DNA of 64,000 nucleotides from Hymenobacter convexus (GTDB lineage Bacteria > Bacteroidota > Bacteroidia > Cytophagales > Hymenobacteraceae), in the NCBI RefSeq assembly GCF_030580955.1, contig NZ_JAUQON010000002.1, positions 124,001 to 188,000 of the forward strand, read 5' to 3'. Shown here piece by piece: positions 35,547 to 44,777 of this stretch. Both the position numbers and the translations under genes were made by a program. The notes under the pieces were generated by a model. The model worked only from the letters and a program-made list of their open reading frames with translations. It made no database searches and had not been told where the DNA came from. Each line of letters starts with the position of its first letter. The first letter of the stretch is position 1.

Positions 35547-37470
35547 CACCGACCAGTCCTTGGTCGAGCAGCCCCGGGCTACGGCGGCCCCGGGCCGGTC
35601 GCGGCCGTGGAGCTGGCTGGCGGTGGCGCTGGTGGCGCTCGTTCTGCTCCAGCAGTTTGCGAGCGTGGAAAACTGGCGCGAGAAACGCGTCACGAAGTAC
35701 GACGTGTTCGGCTACTATCTCTACCTGCCAGCCACGTTCATTTACCACGACCTGGCCGGCCTGTCCTTCGTGCCGGCCGTCATCGACCAGTACCAACTCA
35801 CCAATCGCGGCAACCCGGCGCACCCGCTGGGCAACTTCGAGGTGTCGCGCGCGCGCACCGAGCCCGACCGCTACGTGGTGAAGTACACCATGGGGCTGGC
35901 GATTTTGTATGCACCTTTTTTCGCGGTGGCGCACTTCTACGCCACGCATTCCAGCGCTTATTCGCCCGATGGCTACTCGCCGCCTTATCAGGTAGCGGCC
36001 TATCTGGCCGGCCTGGCCTACGCGCTGCTGGGGCTGCTGCTGCTGCGGCGCTTCCTACGCTACTACTTCTCCGAGGGCCTGACGGCGCTGCTGCTGCTGG
36101 TGGCCTATTGCGGCACCAACTACCTGTGCTACGCGGTGTCGCGGGGGCTGTATTCGCACAACTTTTTGTTTGTGCTGCACGCGGGTACGCTGCTGCTCAC
36201 GCATAAGTGGCTGCAGCGGCCGCGGCGGCGCTACGCGCTGGGCCTAGGCATCACCATTGGGTTGGCTATTCTCATTCGGCCCACCGAAATCATCATTGCG
36301 CTGGTGCCACTGCTGCTGGGCGTGGCTTCGGGGGCGGACCTGCACGGCCGGTTGGCGCTGCTGTGGCAGCATCGCGGGCAGGTGGTGCTGGCGGGCCTCG
36401 TGGTGGGGCTGATTTGGCTGCCACAGCTGATGTACTGGCACCACATGTCGGGCCACTGGTTCTACGACTCGTACCCGGGCGAAACCTTCAATTTCCGCCA
36501 CCCACGCCTCAAATCCGGCCTTTACAGCTTCAACAACGGCTGGCTGACCTACACGCCGGTGATGCTGCTGGCCATTGCGGGCATTGCGGTGCTGTGGTGG
36601 CGGCGGCGCGACTTGTTCTGGCTTTCGGCCAGCTACCTGGCGCTGCACGTCTGGATTGCCTTTAGCTGGTGGTGCTGGTGGTACATGGACAGCTTCGGCT
36701 CGCGGGCCATGGTGCAAACCTACCCCCTGCTGTGCCTGCCCCTGGGCTACTTCCTGCTGGAGCTGCTGAAGCGCGGCCGGGTGGCGGCCATCGCTACGGT
36801 GGCGGTGCTGGCCGGCTTTATCGCCCTCAATATGTTTCAGTTCTGGCAGTTGCAGAACGGCATCTTCGTGTCGGAATACATGACGCAGCGCTATTACCTG
36901 GGTATTCTGGGCAAAACGCAGCTGACCAAGGACATCCTTGCCAAGTTCGACACCAACGAGCCCGACCCGCCGGCCGCCGCCCCGGCCCGGTCCGTTTTTG
37001 TCGATAATTTCAGCCAGGGCACCGGGCCGGGCTACACCGCCGAGCAGGCGCCGGCCGGGGCCGCCCCCGTGTTCCGCGTCGATGGGCAGGTGCAGTACAG
37101 CCCGGCTTTCCGGGCCACGCTGGGCAGCCTGCCCGCCCAGCCGGGCGAGTGGGTGCAGGCCAGCATCAAAGCCTTTTTCCCGGATAAGGAGTACAACATC
37201 AACCAGATGCCCGGCCTGGTCATCGAGTGGAAGCGCGGCGACCAGCAACTGAAGTGGCAGTCGGTGCGCATCACCAACAAGGTGGGCCCGCCCAGCACCG
37301 TGTACGGTGGCACGGCTGGCGTGTGGGATACCGTGGGGTTCGCCTCGCAAATCCCCGACGATGCGCAGCCCGGCGACCAGCTTGCCGTGTACGTCCGCAA
37401 CGACCAGTCGACCAAAGCGCTCTACCTCGACGACATGAGCGTGCGCATCCTGGGCGCGGGCACTAAGTAA
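35521..37470 (+). CDS. GT-C-like membrane protein, GYYxYLP family, with C-terminal jelly-roll domain
   Basis: A 649-residue protein with the ATG at 35521, inside the end of the lipoprotein gene; no later start gives the first loop. It has YDVFGYYLYLPATFIYHDLA, VVKYTMGLAILYAPFF, DGYSPPYQ, GTNYLCYAVSRGLYSHNFLF, IRPTEI, FNNGWLTYTPVMLL and WWCWWYMDSFGSRAMVQTY. These align block by block with the gene at 32983. About eleven membrane segments are followed by a jelly-roll-like tail (VFVDNFSQGTGPGY to ALYLDDMSVRI). It is probably a periplasm-facing sugar transferase; donor and acceptor are unknown. A strong terminator follows. Confidence 0.8.
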   Translation: MLSSSVKNSTDQSLVEQPRATAAPGRSRPWSWLAVALVALVLLQQFASVENWREKRVTKYDVFGYYLYLPATFIYHDLAGLSFVPAVIDQYQLTNRGNPAHPLGNFEVSRARTEPDRYVVKYTMGLAILYAPFFAVAHFYATHSSAYSPDGYSPPYQVAAYLAGLAYALLGLLLLRRFLRYYFSEGLTALLLLVAYCGTNYLCYAVSRGLYSHNFLFVLHAGTLLLTHKWLQRPRRRYALGLGITIGLAILIRPTEIIIALVPLLLGVASGADLHGRLALLWQHRGQVVLAGLVVGLIWLPQLMYWHHMSGHWFYDSYPGETFNFRHPRLKSGLYSFNNGWLTYTPVMLLAIAGIAVLWWRRRDLFWLSASYLALHVWIAFSWWCWWYMDSFGSRAMVQTYPLLCLPLGYFLLELLKRGRVAAIATVAVLAGFIALNMFQFWQLQNGIFVSEYMTQRYYLGILGKTQLTKDILAKFDTNEPDPPAAAPARSVFVDNFSQGTGPGYTAEQAPAGAAPVFRVDGQVQYSPAFRATLGSLPAQPGEWVQASIKAFFPDKEYNINQMPGLVIEWKRGDQQLKWQSVRITNKVGPPSTVYGGTAGVWDTVGFASQIPDDAQPGDQLAVYVRNDQSTKALYLDDMSVRILGAGTK

Positions 37471-37491
37471 GCGCGGGTTGCAGAGCACATT

Positions 37492-37528
37492 AAAGGCCCG
37501 GCGGAACGGTTCCGCCGGGCCTTTTTTT
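37492..37528. terminator. Hairpin terminator
   Basis: AAAGGCCCGGCGGAAC paired with GTTCCGCCGGGCCTTT, followed by a T run on the plus strand. It ends the plus-strand unit at 37470; the convergent gene ends at 37559. Confidence 0.9.
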
Positions 37529-37558
37529 GCCTTGTAATTTCTGGTTAAGCTAACGGGC

Positions 37559-38284
37559 CTACTGGCCCAGCAGTCCGTATTTCAGGATGCAATAAATGGC
37601 GCGGAAGCCGTCGCGCCAGCCAATTTTCTTACCCTCGGCGTAGGTGCGGCCATAGTAGCTAATGCCCACTTCGTAGATGCGGGCGTCTTTCACGCGGGCC
37701 ACTTTGGCGGTTACTTCGGGCTCGAAGCCGAAGCGGTTTTCTTCCAATTTGAGGCTTTGGATGATGTCGCGCCGGAACATCTTGTAGCACGTTTCCATGT
37801 CCGTCAGGTTCAGGTCGGTGCACATGTTGGAGAGGAAGGTGAGCCAGGCGTTGCCGATGCTGTGCCAGAAAAACAGTACCCGGTGCGGGTTGCCGCCCAT
37901 GAAGCGCGAGCCGAACACCACGTCGGCAAACCCTTTCAACACCGGCTTAATGAGCAAGTTATATTCCTCGGGGTCGTATTCCAGGTCGGCGTCCTGAATG
38001 ATGACGTAGTCGCCGGTGGCCTCGCGGATGCCGGTGTGCAGCGCCGCCCCTTTGCCTTTGTTCACGTCGTGCTCCAGCAGGCGCAGGCCCATATCGGGGT
38101 AGCGCGCGGCGTAGGCCCGGATGGTTTCGACCGAAGCATCAGTCGAGCAGTCGTTGACGAGGATGATTTCCTTGCCGATGTTATTCACCAGCTTCAGCTC
38201 GCGCAGCAAATCCAGAATCTGGTGAATGGTGCGGGCCTCGTTGTAAACGGGGATGACGATGGAAAGCGTGTCGAATTTTACCAC
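37559..38284 (-). CDS. GT2 glycosyltransferase (polyprenyl-phosphate sugar synthase-like)
   Basis: A 241-residue GT2 enzyme. The start is taken as the GTG at 38284 ([17 protein letters not shown]); residues upstream of it are AT-rich and repeat-like. It has [30 protein letters not shown], the DxD-type motif [12 protein letters not shown] and the [20 protein letters not shown] stretch typical of dolichyl/undecaprenyl-phosphate glycosyltransferases of the DPM1-like short type. There are no clear C-terminal membrane segments, unlike the GT2 at 23840. It may supply the lipid-linked sugar used by the GT-C-like proteins on both sides. Confidence 0.93.
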   Translation of the reverse strand: MVKFDTLSIVIPVYNEARTIHQILDLLRELKLVNNIGKEIILVNDCSTDASVETIRAYAARYPDMGLRLLEHDVNKGKGAALHTGIREATGDYVIIQDADLEYDPEEYNLLIKPVLKGFADVVFGSRFMGGNPHRVLFFWHSIGNAWLTFLSNMCTDLNLTDMETCYKMFRRDIIQSLKLEENRFGFEPEVTAKVARVKDARIYEVGISYYGRTYAEGKKIGWRDGFRAIYCILKYGLLGQ

Positions 38285-38339
38285 AAGAATAAAGCTGGGC
38301 GAGGCGAAGGGAATAGCAAAGGTAAACGCTGACGCTTCG

Positions 38340-38405
38340 CTTAATGAAGAATGAAAAATGAGGAATGAAGAATTATCCCAACGGCCATTCTTCATTCTCC
38401 GTTAA
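38340..38405. repeat. Short GAATGAAGAAT-type inverted repeat
   Basis: ATGAAGAATGAAAAATG on the left is mirrored by CATTCTTCATTCTCC on the right, with GAGGAATGAAGAAT in between. AT-rich compared with the surroundings; between two codirectional genes. Confidence 0.55.
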
Positions 38406-38416
38406 GCCGCAGGCGC

Positions 38417-39208
38417 CTACAGGCTGCCCGTGCGGCCGCCGTCCACGGGCACGCTGGTGCCGTTGATGTAGCCGGCGGCCGGCGAAGCTAGGAAAGCCAC
38501 GGCGGCGGCCACTTCCTCGGCTTGGCCAAAGCGGCGGGCCGGGATGGTTTTCAGCATGTCGGCCTCAATGGCATCGGCGGACTGGCCGGTTTGGGCGGCT
38601 TTTTTCTCCACCAGCGAGTGGTGGCGCTGGGTGAGCGTAGCACCGGGCAGCACGTTGTTCACGGTGATGCCTTGTGGGCCAAGCTCGTTGGCCAGGGTTT
38701 TGGCCCAGCTGGCCACGGCTCCGCGAATGGTGTTGCTCACGCCCAGGCCCGCCAGCGGAATCTTCACCGACGTGCTGATGATGTTGATAATACGCCCGTA
38801 GCCGGCCGCCTTCATGCCCGGCACCAACGCCTGCGCCAGCAGGTGGTTGCAGATAACGTGCTGATTGAAAGCCACCCGCAGCGCATCAACCGAGGCATCG
38901 AGCAGCGGCCCGCCGGCAGGGCCGCCGGTGTTGTTCACCAGAATCTGGAAACCTGCGGGGTGCTGGGCCAGGGAAGCCTGCACCACCTCGGCCACATGGC
39001 TGGGGTCGTCGAAATCGGCTACCAGGTAGTCGTGCGCCTGGCCGGCGGGCGTGGGTAGGGCGGCGGCTACTTCGCGCAGCCGGTCTTCGTTGCGGGCCAG
39101 CAGCGTGATGACGCAGCCGGCTTCGGCCAGCGCCTCGGCCACGGCGCGGCCGATGCCCTGGGTGCTGCCGCCCACCAAGGCGCGGCGGTTTTCGAGTGAG
39201 AAGTTCAT
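38417..39208 (-). CDS. SDR family protein without the usual Tyr-Lys pair
   Basis: A 263-residue short-chain dehydrogenase-like protein with start ATG at 39208. The cofactor motif reads VGGSTQGIGRAVA (normally TGxxxGIG) and NNTGG replaces NNAG. In the catalytic stretch the usual YxxxK is missing: after SVKIPLAGLG it reads VSNTIRGAVASWAKTLANE. The rest (GITVNNVLPG, FLASPAAGYINGTSVPVDGG) is normal. This fits the known SDR subgroup described as beta-ketoacyl reductase-like with imperfect cofactor and catalytic motifs. The activity is therefore uncertain. It lies between a GT2 gene and a GT-C-like gene; no link to the kynurenine genes can be shown. Confidence 0.9.
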   Translation of the reverse strand: MNFSLENRRALVGGSTQGIGRAVAEALAEAGCVITLLARNEDRLREVAAALPTPAGQAHDYLVADFDDPSHVAEVVQASLAQHPAGFQILVNNTGGPAGGPLLDASVDALRVAFNQHVICNHLLAQALVPGMKAAGYGRIINIISTSVKIPLAGLGVSNTIRGAVASWAKTLANELGPQGITVNNVLPGATLTQRHHSLVEKKAAQTGQSADAIEADMLKTIPARRFGQAEEVAAAVAFLASPAAGYINGTSVPVDGGRTGSL

Positions 39209-39257
39209 GTCAGTGGGTAAGTGAAAAAGGATACCGGCGAGAAGCACAAAACTAGAC

Positions 39258-39349
39258 CGTCATGCTGAGCGCAGCCGAAGCATCTCTATTGCAATACTAA
39301 AATTGATTAGTTGCACGGTAGAGATGCTTCGGCTGCGCTCAGCATGACG
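39258..39349. repeat. Palindromic element, family R1, copy e
   Basis: Arms CGTCATGCTGAGCGCAGCCG and CGGCTGCGCTCAGCATGACG, loop side ATTGCAATACTAAAATTGAT. Apart from about one base this is the reverse complement of the copy at 41224, so the two form an inverted pair around one gene. Confidence 0.9.
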
Positions 39350-39375
39350 TTCTTATATGAGATATGAGAACAGAA

Positions 39376-41142
39376 TTATTTACCGGAATTCCCCGGCGGC
39401 GTGAGCAGCACGTAGCCGTCCACGAGTTGCTCGCGGTAGCCGTAGGGCAGCAACAATTGGCGCAGGAAAAGGTGGGCCGGCTGGTCACGGAAATCGGGGT
39501 TGATGACAAAGGCGGCGGGGTCGAACTGGCGCAGGAAGGCCTGCACCTGCGGGGCCGTGGGCGGCGCGGGCTGGATGGTGTCGGGCTTCATCTGGCGCAG
39601 GAGCAGGGCGCCCAGCACGGGGTCGTTTTGCAGGGCGGCGAAGACTTCCGGCGGCACCCGGGCCATGAAGCCGACGGGCACCTTTTTGTGGTGCACGGTC
39701 TGGTAGAAGAGGTGCTCCGACAGCATGTGGCCCACCTGCCGGTAGCCGCTCGATACGCCTATTGGCACCGGAATCATGGTTTTGCCGGGTAGCTTAGCCA
39801 CTTCATGGAACACGCGCGGCACGGCGGCGGCCGAGGTGCGCTCGTAGGGCTTCGGCCAGTACTCAAACAGCACCAAACCCACCAGCAGCAGGCTGAGCGC
39901 CGTGCGCGCCGGGGCTTGCAGGCGCTGCGTCCAGGCAGCTTCAAGGGCGCTGAAGGTGAGGATGGGCAGGAACAGACCCACCATCATAATCCAGCGGGTG
40001 GGGCAGCGGATATTGTTGAAAAACGGGATGAAATGCAGAAAGGCCGTGGGCAGGTGCAGCCGGTCGTGGCCGTAGAGGCGGGTGGCGGGCAGCGTGAGCA
40101 GCACGAAGAACAGCAGCACCCAGGCCAGCGGGCGGCCCTGCTCGTCTTGGGCCACGGCCGAGAGCGGCCGGCGGTGCGCCCGGCGCAGCAGCCACAGCCC
40201 AATGGCCAGCAGTGGCAGCGCGTAGCCCATGAAGAGCGTGTTTTCCAGGGAGCCGGGCATGGTGAACACCTCGGGGTTATTGTAGAGCCGGGCGGCCCAG
40301 TCCCAGTACACAAACCGGCTGGTGGGCGGCGGCATGATGAAATCAACGAAGTCGCCGCCCCACCAGAAGCCGCCGTTGTCTTCTACGCCCCAGCGGCGCA
40401 AGAGCCGGATAAGAATGTGGCTCACCACCAGAATGCCGCCCAGCCAGGCCCAAGTGCGCCACTCGCGCCACCGGATGCGGCCCAGCCCAAACCAATACCA
40501 CGCCGCGTAGGCCAGTGAGAAATACAGTAGCCCGAACAGCACGTAGTAGTCGCTCAGCAAGGTGATGAAGCCCAGCGCCGCGCACCAAGCCACCGCCGCC
40601 CAGCTGCGCACCCGCGGCAAAAACTGCTTCTCCCGAAACTCGAACGCATTCAGAAAAGCCAGCACGTAGAAGGGCACCGTGGCCGTGAGCACGAGGTTGT
40701 AGTGCTCGGCCAGGCGCTGCAGCTTGTAGGGCGAATAGGCGAAGATGAAGCCGGCCAGCAGGGCCAGCAGCGGGCTGCGGAGCCAGCGGCGGGCCAGCAG
40801 GTAGGCCCCGGCGCCGGAGAGGGCGTAGCTCAGCAGCAGGCCGATGTTGAGGGCCAGCGGGTCGCTGCTGGTCAGCAGACTGATAAGGCCAATAATGGGC
40901 GTGTAGGTGTGCAGGATGAGCCACGCGCCGGTGGGGTAGAAAAGCCAGTCGGTGTGGAAAACGGGCTGGCCAGTTTGCACGGCTTGGCGGAAGTGCCAGG
41001 TGTTCCAGGGGTACATGTAGGAATCGTGCCCGGGCACCACCAGAAACTCCGACGTAAAATGCGCCGCCAGCGGCCAGGTGAAAACGAGGAACAGCAAGCC
41101 GTAGAAGGCCGTCAGCAACGCTAGTCGCAGCCAGTTTTTCAT
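39376..41142 (-). CDS. GT-C-like polytopic membrane protein
   Basis: A 588-residue protein with start ATG at 41142 (MKNWLRLALLTAFYGLLFLV). About ten hydrophobic segments fill residues 5-430. The first loop has VVPGHDSYMYPWNTWHFRQA followed by DWLFYPTGAWLILHTYTP, a pattern known from predicted bacterial membrane glycosyltransferases that carry GDSYxxxW and YPxG...HTxTP blocks; the protein at 27255 has a similar layout. About 150 soluble residues follow. It lacks the GYYxYLP motif. The gene stands alone between two oppositely oriented R1 palindromes. It has its own -7 box. Function inferred. Confidence 0.75.
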   Translation of the reverse strand: MKNWLRLALLTAFYGLLFLVFTWPLAAHFTSEFLVVPGHDSYMYPWNTWHFRQAVQTGQPVFHTDWLFYPTGAWLILHTYTPIIGLISLLTSSDPLALNIGLLLSYALSGAGAYLLARRWLRSPLLALLAGFIFAYSPYKLQRLAEHYNLVLTATVPFYVLAFLNAFEFREKQFLPRVRSWAAVAWCAALGFITLLSDYYVLFGLLYFSLAYAAWYWFGLGRIRWREWRTWAWLGGILVVSHILIRLLRRWGVEDNGGFWWGGDFVDFIMPPPTSRFVYWDWAARLYNNPEVFTMPGSLENTLFMGYALPLLAIGLWLLRRAHRRPLSAVAQDEQGRPLAWVLLFFVLLTLPATRLYGHDRLHLPTAFLHFIPFFNNIRCPTRWIMMVGLFLPILTFSALEAAWTQRLQAPARTALSLLLVGLVLFEYWPKPYERTSAAAVPRVFHEVAKLPGKTMIPVPIGVSSGYRQVGHMLSEHLFYQTVHHKKVPVGFMARVPPEVFAALQNDPVLGALLLRQMKPDTIQPAPPTAPQVQAFLRQFDPAAFVINPDFRDQPAHLFLRQLLLPYGYREQLVDGYVLLTPPGNSGK

Positions 41143-41178
41143 AGAGGGGGACGCGGGCTTTCGGAACGGCGCCGGGGG

Positions 41179-41186
41179 CAAAAGTA
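41179..41186 (-). promoter_or_regulatory. -7 box TACTTTTG
   Basis: An exact TAnnTTTG box 37 bases upstream of the start codon at 41142. Confidence 0.6.
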
Positions 41187-41223
41187 GCGCATGCGGTCAG
41201 GCAGATTCTGCGCGATGGTCCGA

Positions 41224-41319
41224 AACGTCATGCTGAGCGCAGCCGAAGCATCTCTACCGCGCAACTAATCAATTTTAGTATTGCAATAGAGATGCTTCGG
41301 CTGCGCTCAGCATGACGTT
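41224..41319. repeat. Palindromic element, family R1, copy f
   Basis: Arms AACGTCATGCTGAGCGCAGC and GCTGCGCTCAGCATGACGTT; the loop side reads CGCAACTAATCAATTTTAGT. It mirrors copy e at 39258. Confidence 0.9.
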
Positions 41320-41418
41320 CCTTAATTATGGTCATTGTGCTGCTAGGAGACCCTGCTTCAACACGCAAAAACAGAAGCCCCGCCGTAGCTTAGCATCCCA
41401 ACCACCCGCTTCTTCGCC

Positions 41419-41955
41419 ATGATAACGCGCCCCTTCAACTTCCAAAAGTGGATTGACGAACACCGCCATTTGCTGAAGCCCCCAGTAGGCAACCAGCAGG
41501 TATTCAAAGACAACAAGGACTTCATCGTGATGGTGGTGGGCGGCCCCAACGCCCGCAAAGACTACCACGTGGACGCCGGTGAGGAGCTGTTTTGGCAGAT
41601 TGAGGGCACGATGACCGTCAAAATCATCGAAGACGGCCAACCCGTCGACATCACCATCGGGCCCGGCGAGATGTTTCTGCTGCCGCCCAACGTGCCGCAC
41701 TCGCCGCGCCGGCCGGCCGGCACTGTTGGCCTGGTGCTGGAGCGCTACCGCGAAGGCGGTGAGCTGGACGGCTTCCAGTGGTACTGCGAAAACTGCGGCC
41801 ACAAGCTTTACGAGGAGTTTGCCGAGATTACCGACATCGTGGCCCAGCTGCCGCCCATCATGAACGCCTTTTGGCAAGACGACGCCAAGCGCACCTGCTC
41901 GAACTGCGGCACCTACATGGAAGCGCCCGCGCCGCCCGTGCCCGCTGCCGAATAG
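41419..41955 (+). CDS. nbaC: 3-hydroxyanthranilate 3,4-dioxygenase
   Basis: A 178-residue cupin dioxygenase. It opens the ring of 3-hydroxyanthranilate to 2-amino-3-carboxymuconate semialdehyde (ACMS). The iron ligands lie in KDYHVDAGEELFWQIEG (His and Glu) and LLPPNVPHSPRRP (His). The C-terminal rubredoxin-like metal site of the bacterial enzyme is present as CENCGHKL and CSNCGTY. The length and both metal sites match the bacterial form. It is divergent from a GT-C-like gene and separated by another from the ACMS decarboxylase gene, which uses its product. Cytoplasmic. Confidence 0.97.
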   Translation: MITRPFNFQKWIDEHRHLLKPPVGNQQVFKDNKDFIVMVVGGPNARKDYHVDAGEELFWQIEGTMTVKIIEDGQPVDITIGPGEMFLLPPNVPHSPRRPAGTVGLVLERYREGGELDGFQWYCENCGHKLYEEFAEITDIVAQLPPIMNAFWQDDAKRTCSNCGTYMEAPAPPVPAAE

Positions 41956-41978
41956 GCGCCTGCCTGGCCCGGTCCGGC

Positions 41979-43298
41979 TCAGGTGCCGGGCCGGGCGGGC
42001 GGGTTCAGGAGTTCGCGGTAGGCCGGCCAGTCCCAGTCGCCCTTGCCATAAAAGCAGCGGTAGAAATGGTCGGTCAGGCGCAGGTTGTAGGCCACCAGTG
42101 CCAGGCACAGCGCGCCCACTAGCCAGCGCCGCCGGACCAGCACGTTCTCGGCCAGGGCGGCCAGGGGCCAGGCCAGCACCGGATACAACTCCACGAAGCC
42201 GCGGCCGCCGTAGCTGCATCCCAGCGCGTAGGCCCACCACGCGGCGTAGAGGTAGGACGCCACGGCCCACACCCCGGCTGCCAGCCCGCTCCACCACCAC
42301 GAGCGGCCCCGGCCCAGCAGCCACAGCCCCGGACCCAACACCAACAGCAGCAGCGGGTTGTAGAGAAACGCGCCGTTGTTGGGCGCGAAACACACCTCGG
42401 CCAGCCGGGGCGCCAGCGCGTACGGGAAGCCTTCCTGGCCGTAGCTATACACCCAATAGCTGCCGTGGGCGTAGTGATAGTACAGCATTTGCGGGAGCCA
42501 GCACACGGCCACCACCCCGGCCACCGTGCCGATGGTGCGCCAATACAGCAGCCCGCGCAGGCGGGCGGCTAAGTCATCGGTGGGCTGGGCCGGCCACAGC
42601 AGCAGCGGCGCGGCCAGCACTAGGTTGAAGGGCCGCAGAATGGCGATGAGCCCCAGCGCGGCCGCCACCGCCAGCACCTCGCGGCCCCGGCCGGCCGCCA
42701 GCTGGCTCCACTCGGCCACGTGCGCCCGCCCCAGCAGCCAGAGCAGCAGCGCAAACGCAAAGAAGGAGTAGACGTGCGACATGCCGGTTTCGACGACGCC
42801 GTAGTAGAACAGGTTGGTGCCCAGCACCAGCAGGGCCAGCGTAAGGCCCACCACCGGGCGGGCAAAACGGCGGCGCAGGGTGGCGGCCAGCAGCAGAAGC
42901 CCCGCCACCAGGTAGCTCACCCCGGCCACATCAATGCTCTTGCGCACGGCGGTCGAAAACCCGCTTTTGTCGGCGTTCAGGGCCTGGGCCACGGCCCAGA
43001 ACGGCGCCTGTAGCAGCGCCACGCCGTAGGGATACTTGGTTTCAACTACGTTGGTGGCGCGGTTCAGGGTGAAGCCGCTGCCCAGCGCTTTATCGACGCC
43101 CGCGGGAAAGCGCCGGGCTTCGAACCCGTAGCAGAAAGTAGCCGGCAGGTACACCAGGTAGCCGCCTTTATCGCCCGAAATCTCGTTGAGAAAATTGTTC
43201 AGCTCGGTGTTCCGGTGCCGGTCCAGGCTTTGGGTTATAGCCAGCCAGTACACCAGTCCCCAGGCCAAAAGGCGCAGATAGCGCATAAGGAGCATCAT
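41979..43298 (-). CDS. GT-C-like membrane protein, distant member of the GYYxYLP family
   Basis: A 439-residue protein with start ATG at 43298 or one codon later. The first loop reads GDKGGYLVYLPATFCYGFEA, a variant of the family motif, then VETKYPYGVALLQAPFWAVA, SGFS, GTNLFYYGVVETGMSHVYSF, LRPFN, APNNGAFLYNPLLLLVLG and GCSYGGRGFVELYPVLAWP. All blocks align with the members at 32983, 35521, 43485 and 44777, but it has diverged most. About ten membrane segments; no jelly-roll tail. It is divergent from the pair at 43485-46087, with a near-consensus TACTTTCG box at 43308-43315. Confidence 0.78.
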   Translation of the reverse strand: MMLLMRYLRLLAWGLVYWLAITQSLDRHRNTELNNFLNEISGDKGGYLVYLPATFCYGFEARRFPAGVDKALGSGFTLNRATNVVETKYPYGVALLQAPFWAVAQALNADKSGFSTAVRKSIDVAGVSYLVAGLLLLAATLRRRFARPVVGLTLALLVLGTNLFYYGVVETGMSHVYSFFAFALLLWLLGRAHVAEWSQLAAGRGREVLAVAAALGLIAILRPFNLVLAAPLLLWPAQPTDDLAARLRGLLYWRTIGTVAGVVAVCWLPQMLYYHYAHGSYWVYSYGQEGFPYALAPRLAEVCFAPNNGAFLYNPLLLLVLGPGLWLLGRGRSWWWSGLAAGVWAVASYLYAAWWAYALGCSYGGRGFVELYPVLAWPLAALAENVLVRRRWLVGALCLALVAYNLRLTDHFYRCFYGKGDWDWPAYRELLNPPARPGT

Positions 43299-43484
43299 TG
43301 ATTGGGGCGAAAGTACGCCCCCGGCCGGGCCGCGGCGGCTGCCCTCGTAATTTGGGAGCCGCGGGCAGCGGCGGGGCGGCCCGGCACTGCCGGCCTGCGG
43401 CAGCGGCCCCGCAGCGTTGTAGCTTCGCGTTTGCAACCTGGCGGTTTCGGCCCTGATTTATTGTTTTCTCATTTCTCCGCCCTA

Positions 43485-44777
43485 GTGCCCACACGCTCCT
43501 TCTACATCTGGCTGCTCACGGCGGCGCTGGCCACGCTGGCCCTGTTTCAGGACCGGCCCTGGAAGTCGCTGGAAGTGTTTGACTGGGACGAAGGCGGCTA
43601 TTACACCTACCTGCCCTCGGCCTTCATCTACCACGACCTGGCCCGGGCCGACTCGTTGGAAATCCTGGCCAACAAGCTCGGCCCGCCGCGGGGGCGCGGC
43701 ATCGGCCTGCACCACCTGCCCGATGGCAAAGTGGTTTCGAAATACCCGTTGGGCGTGGCCCTGGGCGAGTTGCCGTGGTTTGCGGGGGCGCACGCCTACG
43801 CCCACCTGCACGGCGACCAGCCCGACGGTTTCTCACGCCCCTACCAGATGAGCATCATGCTGGCCGGGCTGGTGTATGGCCTGCTGGGCCTCTGGCTGGT
43901 GCGCAAGCTGCTGCTGCGCTTTTTCGATGACGGCGTCACGGCCTGGGCACTGGCCGGCATCGGGCTGGGCACCAACTACTTCAACTACATCTGCTACGAC
44001 GCGGCCATGTCGCACGCGGCCCTGTTTATGTGGCAGGCGGCTATGCTCTACTGCACCGTGCGCTGGTACGAAACCTTCCGCTGGCGCTGGGCGCTGGGCG
44101 TGGGCTTGTTTCTGGGCATGGCCACGTTATGCCGCTTCACCGAAATCCTGTACGTCATTGTTCCGCTGCTGTGGGGCGTCACCTCGTGGGCCGGGTTGCG
44201 GCAGCGGCCCGCGTTGCTGCTGGCGCACTGGCGGCAGTGGACCGGCGCGGCGCTGGTGGGCGCGGCTTTGCTGAGCTTGCAATTTCTGTTCTGGCGCGCC
44301 GCGTCCGGGCATTGGGTAGTTGATAGCTACGGCGACGAATACTTTGATTTTCGGCACCCGAATGTGCTCTACGGCCTGTTCAGCTACCGCAAGGGCTGGC
44401 TGCTCTACACGCCGCTGGCGGCGCTGATGCTGCTGGGCCTCATCGCCGCCTGGCGCCAGCTGCCGGCCGTGGTGGTGCCCGCGCTGGCACTGCTGCCCGT
44501 GCTGCTCTACGTCACCTTCAGCTGGTATGCCTGGTGGTATGGCGGCGGTTTCAGCGCCCGGCCGCTGGTGAGCTTGTACCCGCTGCTGGCCCTACCCTTC
44601 GCGGCCCTGCTGCTGGCGGCGCGGCAAAGCAACTGGCAGCCCGCGCTGCGGCTAGCCATTGTGCTCTGCATTGGGCTGAATTTGTGGCAAACCTGGCAGT
44701 ATGCGGCGGGCATTCTGCTTTATGACAAGAACACCAAGGAATTATACTTCCGCAATTTTTTCCATACCTCGCTCTGA
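43485..44777 (+). CDS. GT-C-like membrane protein, GYYxYLP family, tandem copy 1
   Basis: A 430-residue protein. The start is taken as the GTG at 43485 (VPTRSFYIWLL); upstream codons in frame lie over the promoter region, with TAGCTTCG at 43420. It has [80 protein letters not shown] and [16 protein letters not shown], about eleven membrane segments, and no jelly-roll tail. Its stop overlaps the ATG of the next gene by one base. The two are tandem duplicates that share long identical stretches of DNA. Probably a lipid-linked sugar transferase; unproven. Confidence 0.8.
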   Translation: MPTRSFYIWLLTAALATLALFQDRPWKSLEVFDWDEGGYYTYLPSAFIYHDLARADSLEILANKLGPPRGRGIGLHHLPDGKVVSKYPLGVALGELPWFAGAHAYAHLHGDQPDGFSRPYQMSIMLAGLVYGLLGLWLVRKLLLRFFDDGVTAWALAGIGLGTNYFNYICYDAAMSHAALFMWQAAMLYCTVRWYETFRWRWALGVGLFLGMATLCRFTEILYVIVPLLWGVTSWAGLRQRPALLLAHWRQWTGAALVGAALLSLQFLFWRAASGHWVVDSYGDEYFDFRHPNVLYGLFSYRKGWLLYTPLAALMLLGLIAAWRQLPAVVVPALALLPVLLYVTFSWYAWWYGGGFSARPLVSLYPLLALPFAALLLAARQSNWQPALRLAIVLCIGLNLWQTWQYAAGILLYDKNTKELYFRNFFHTSL

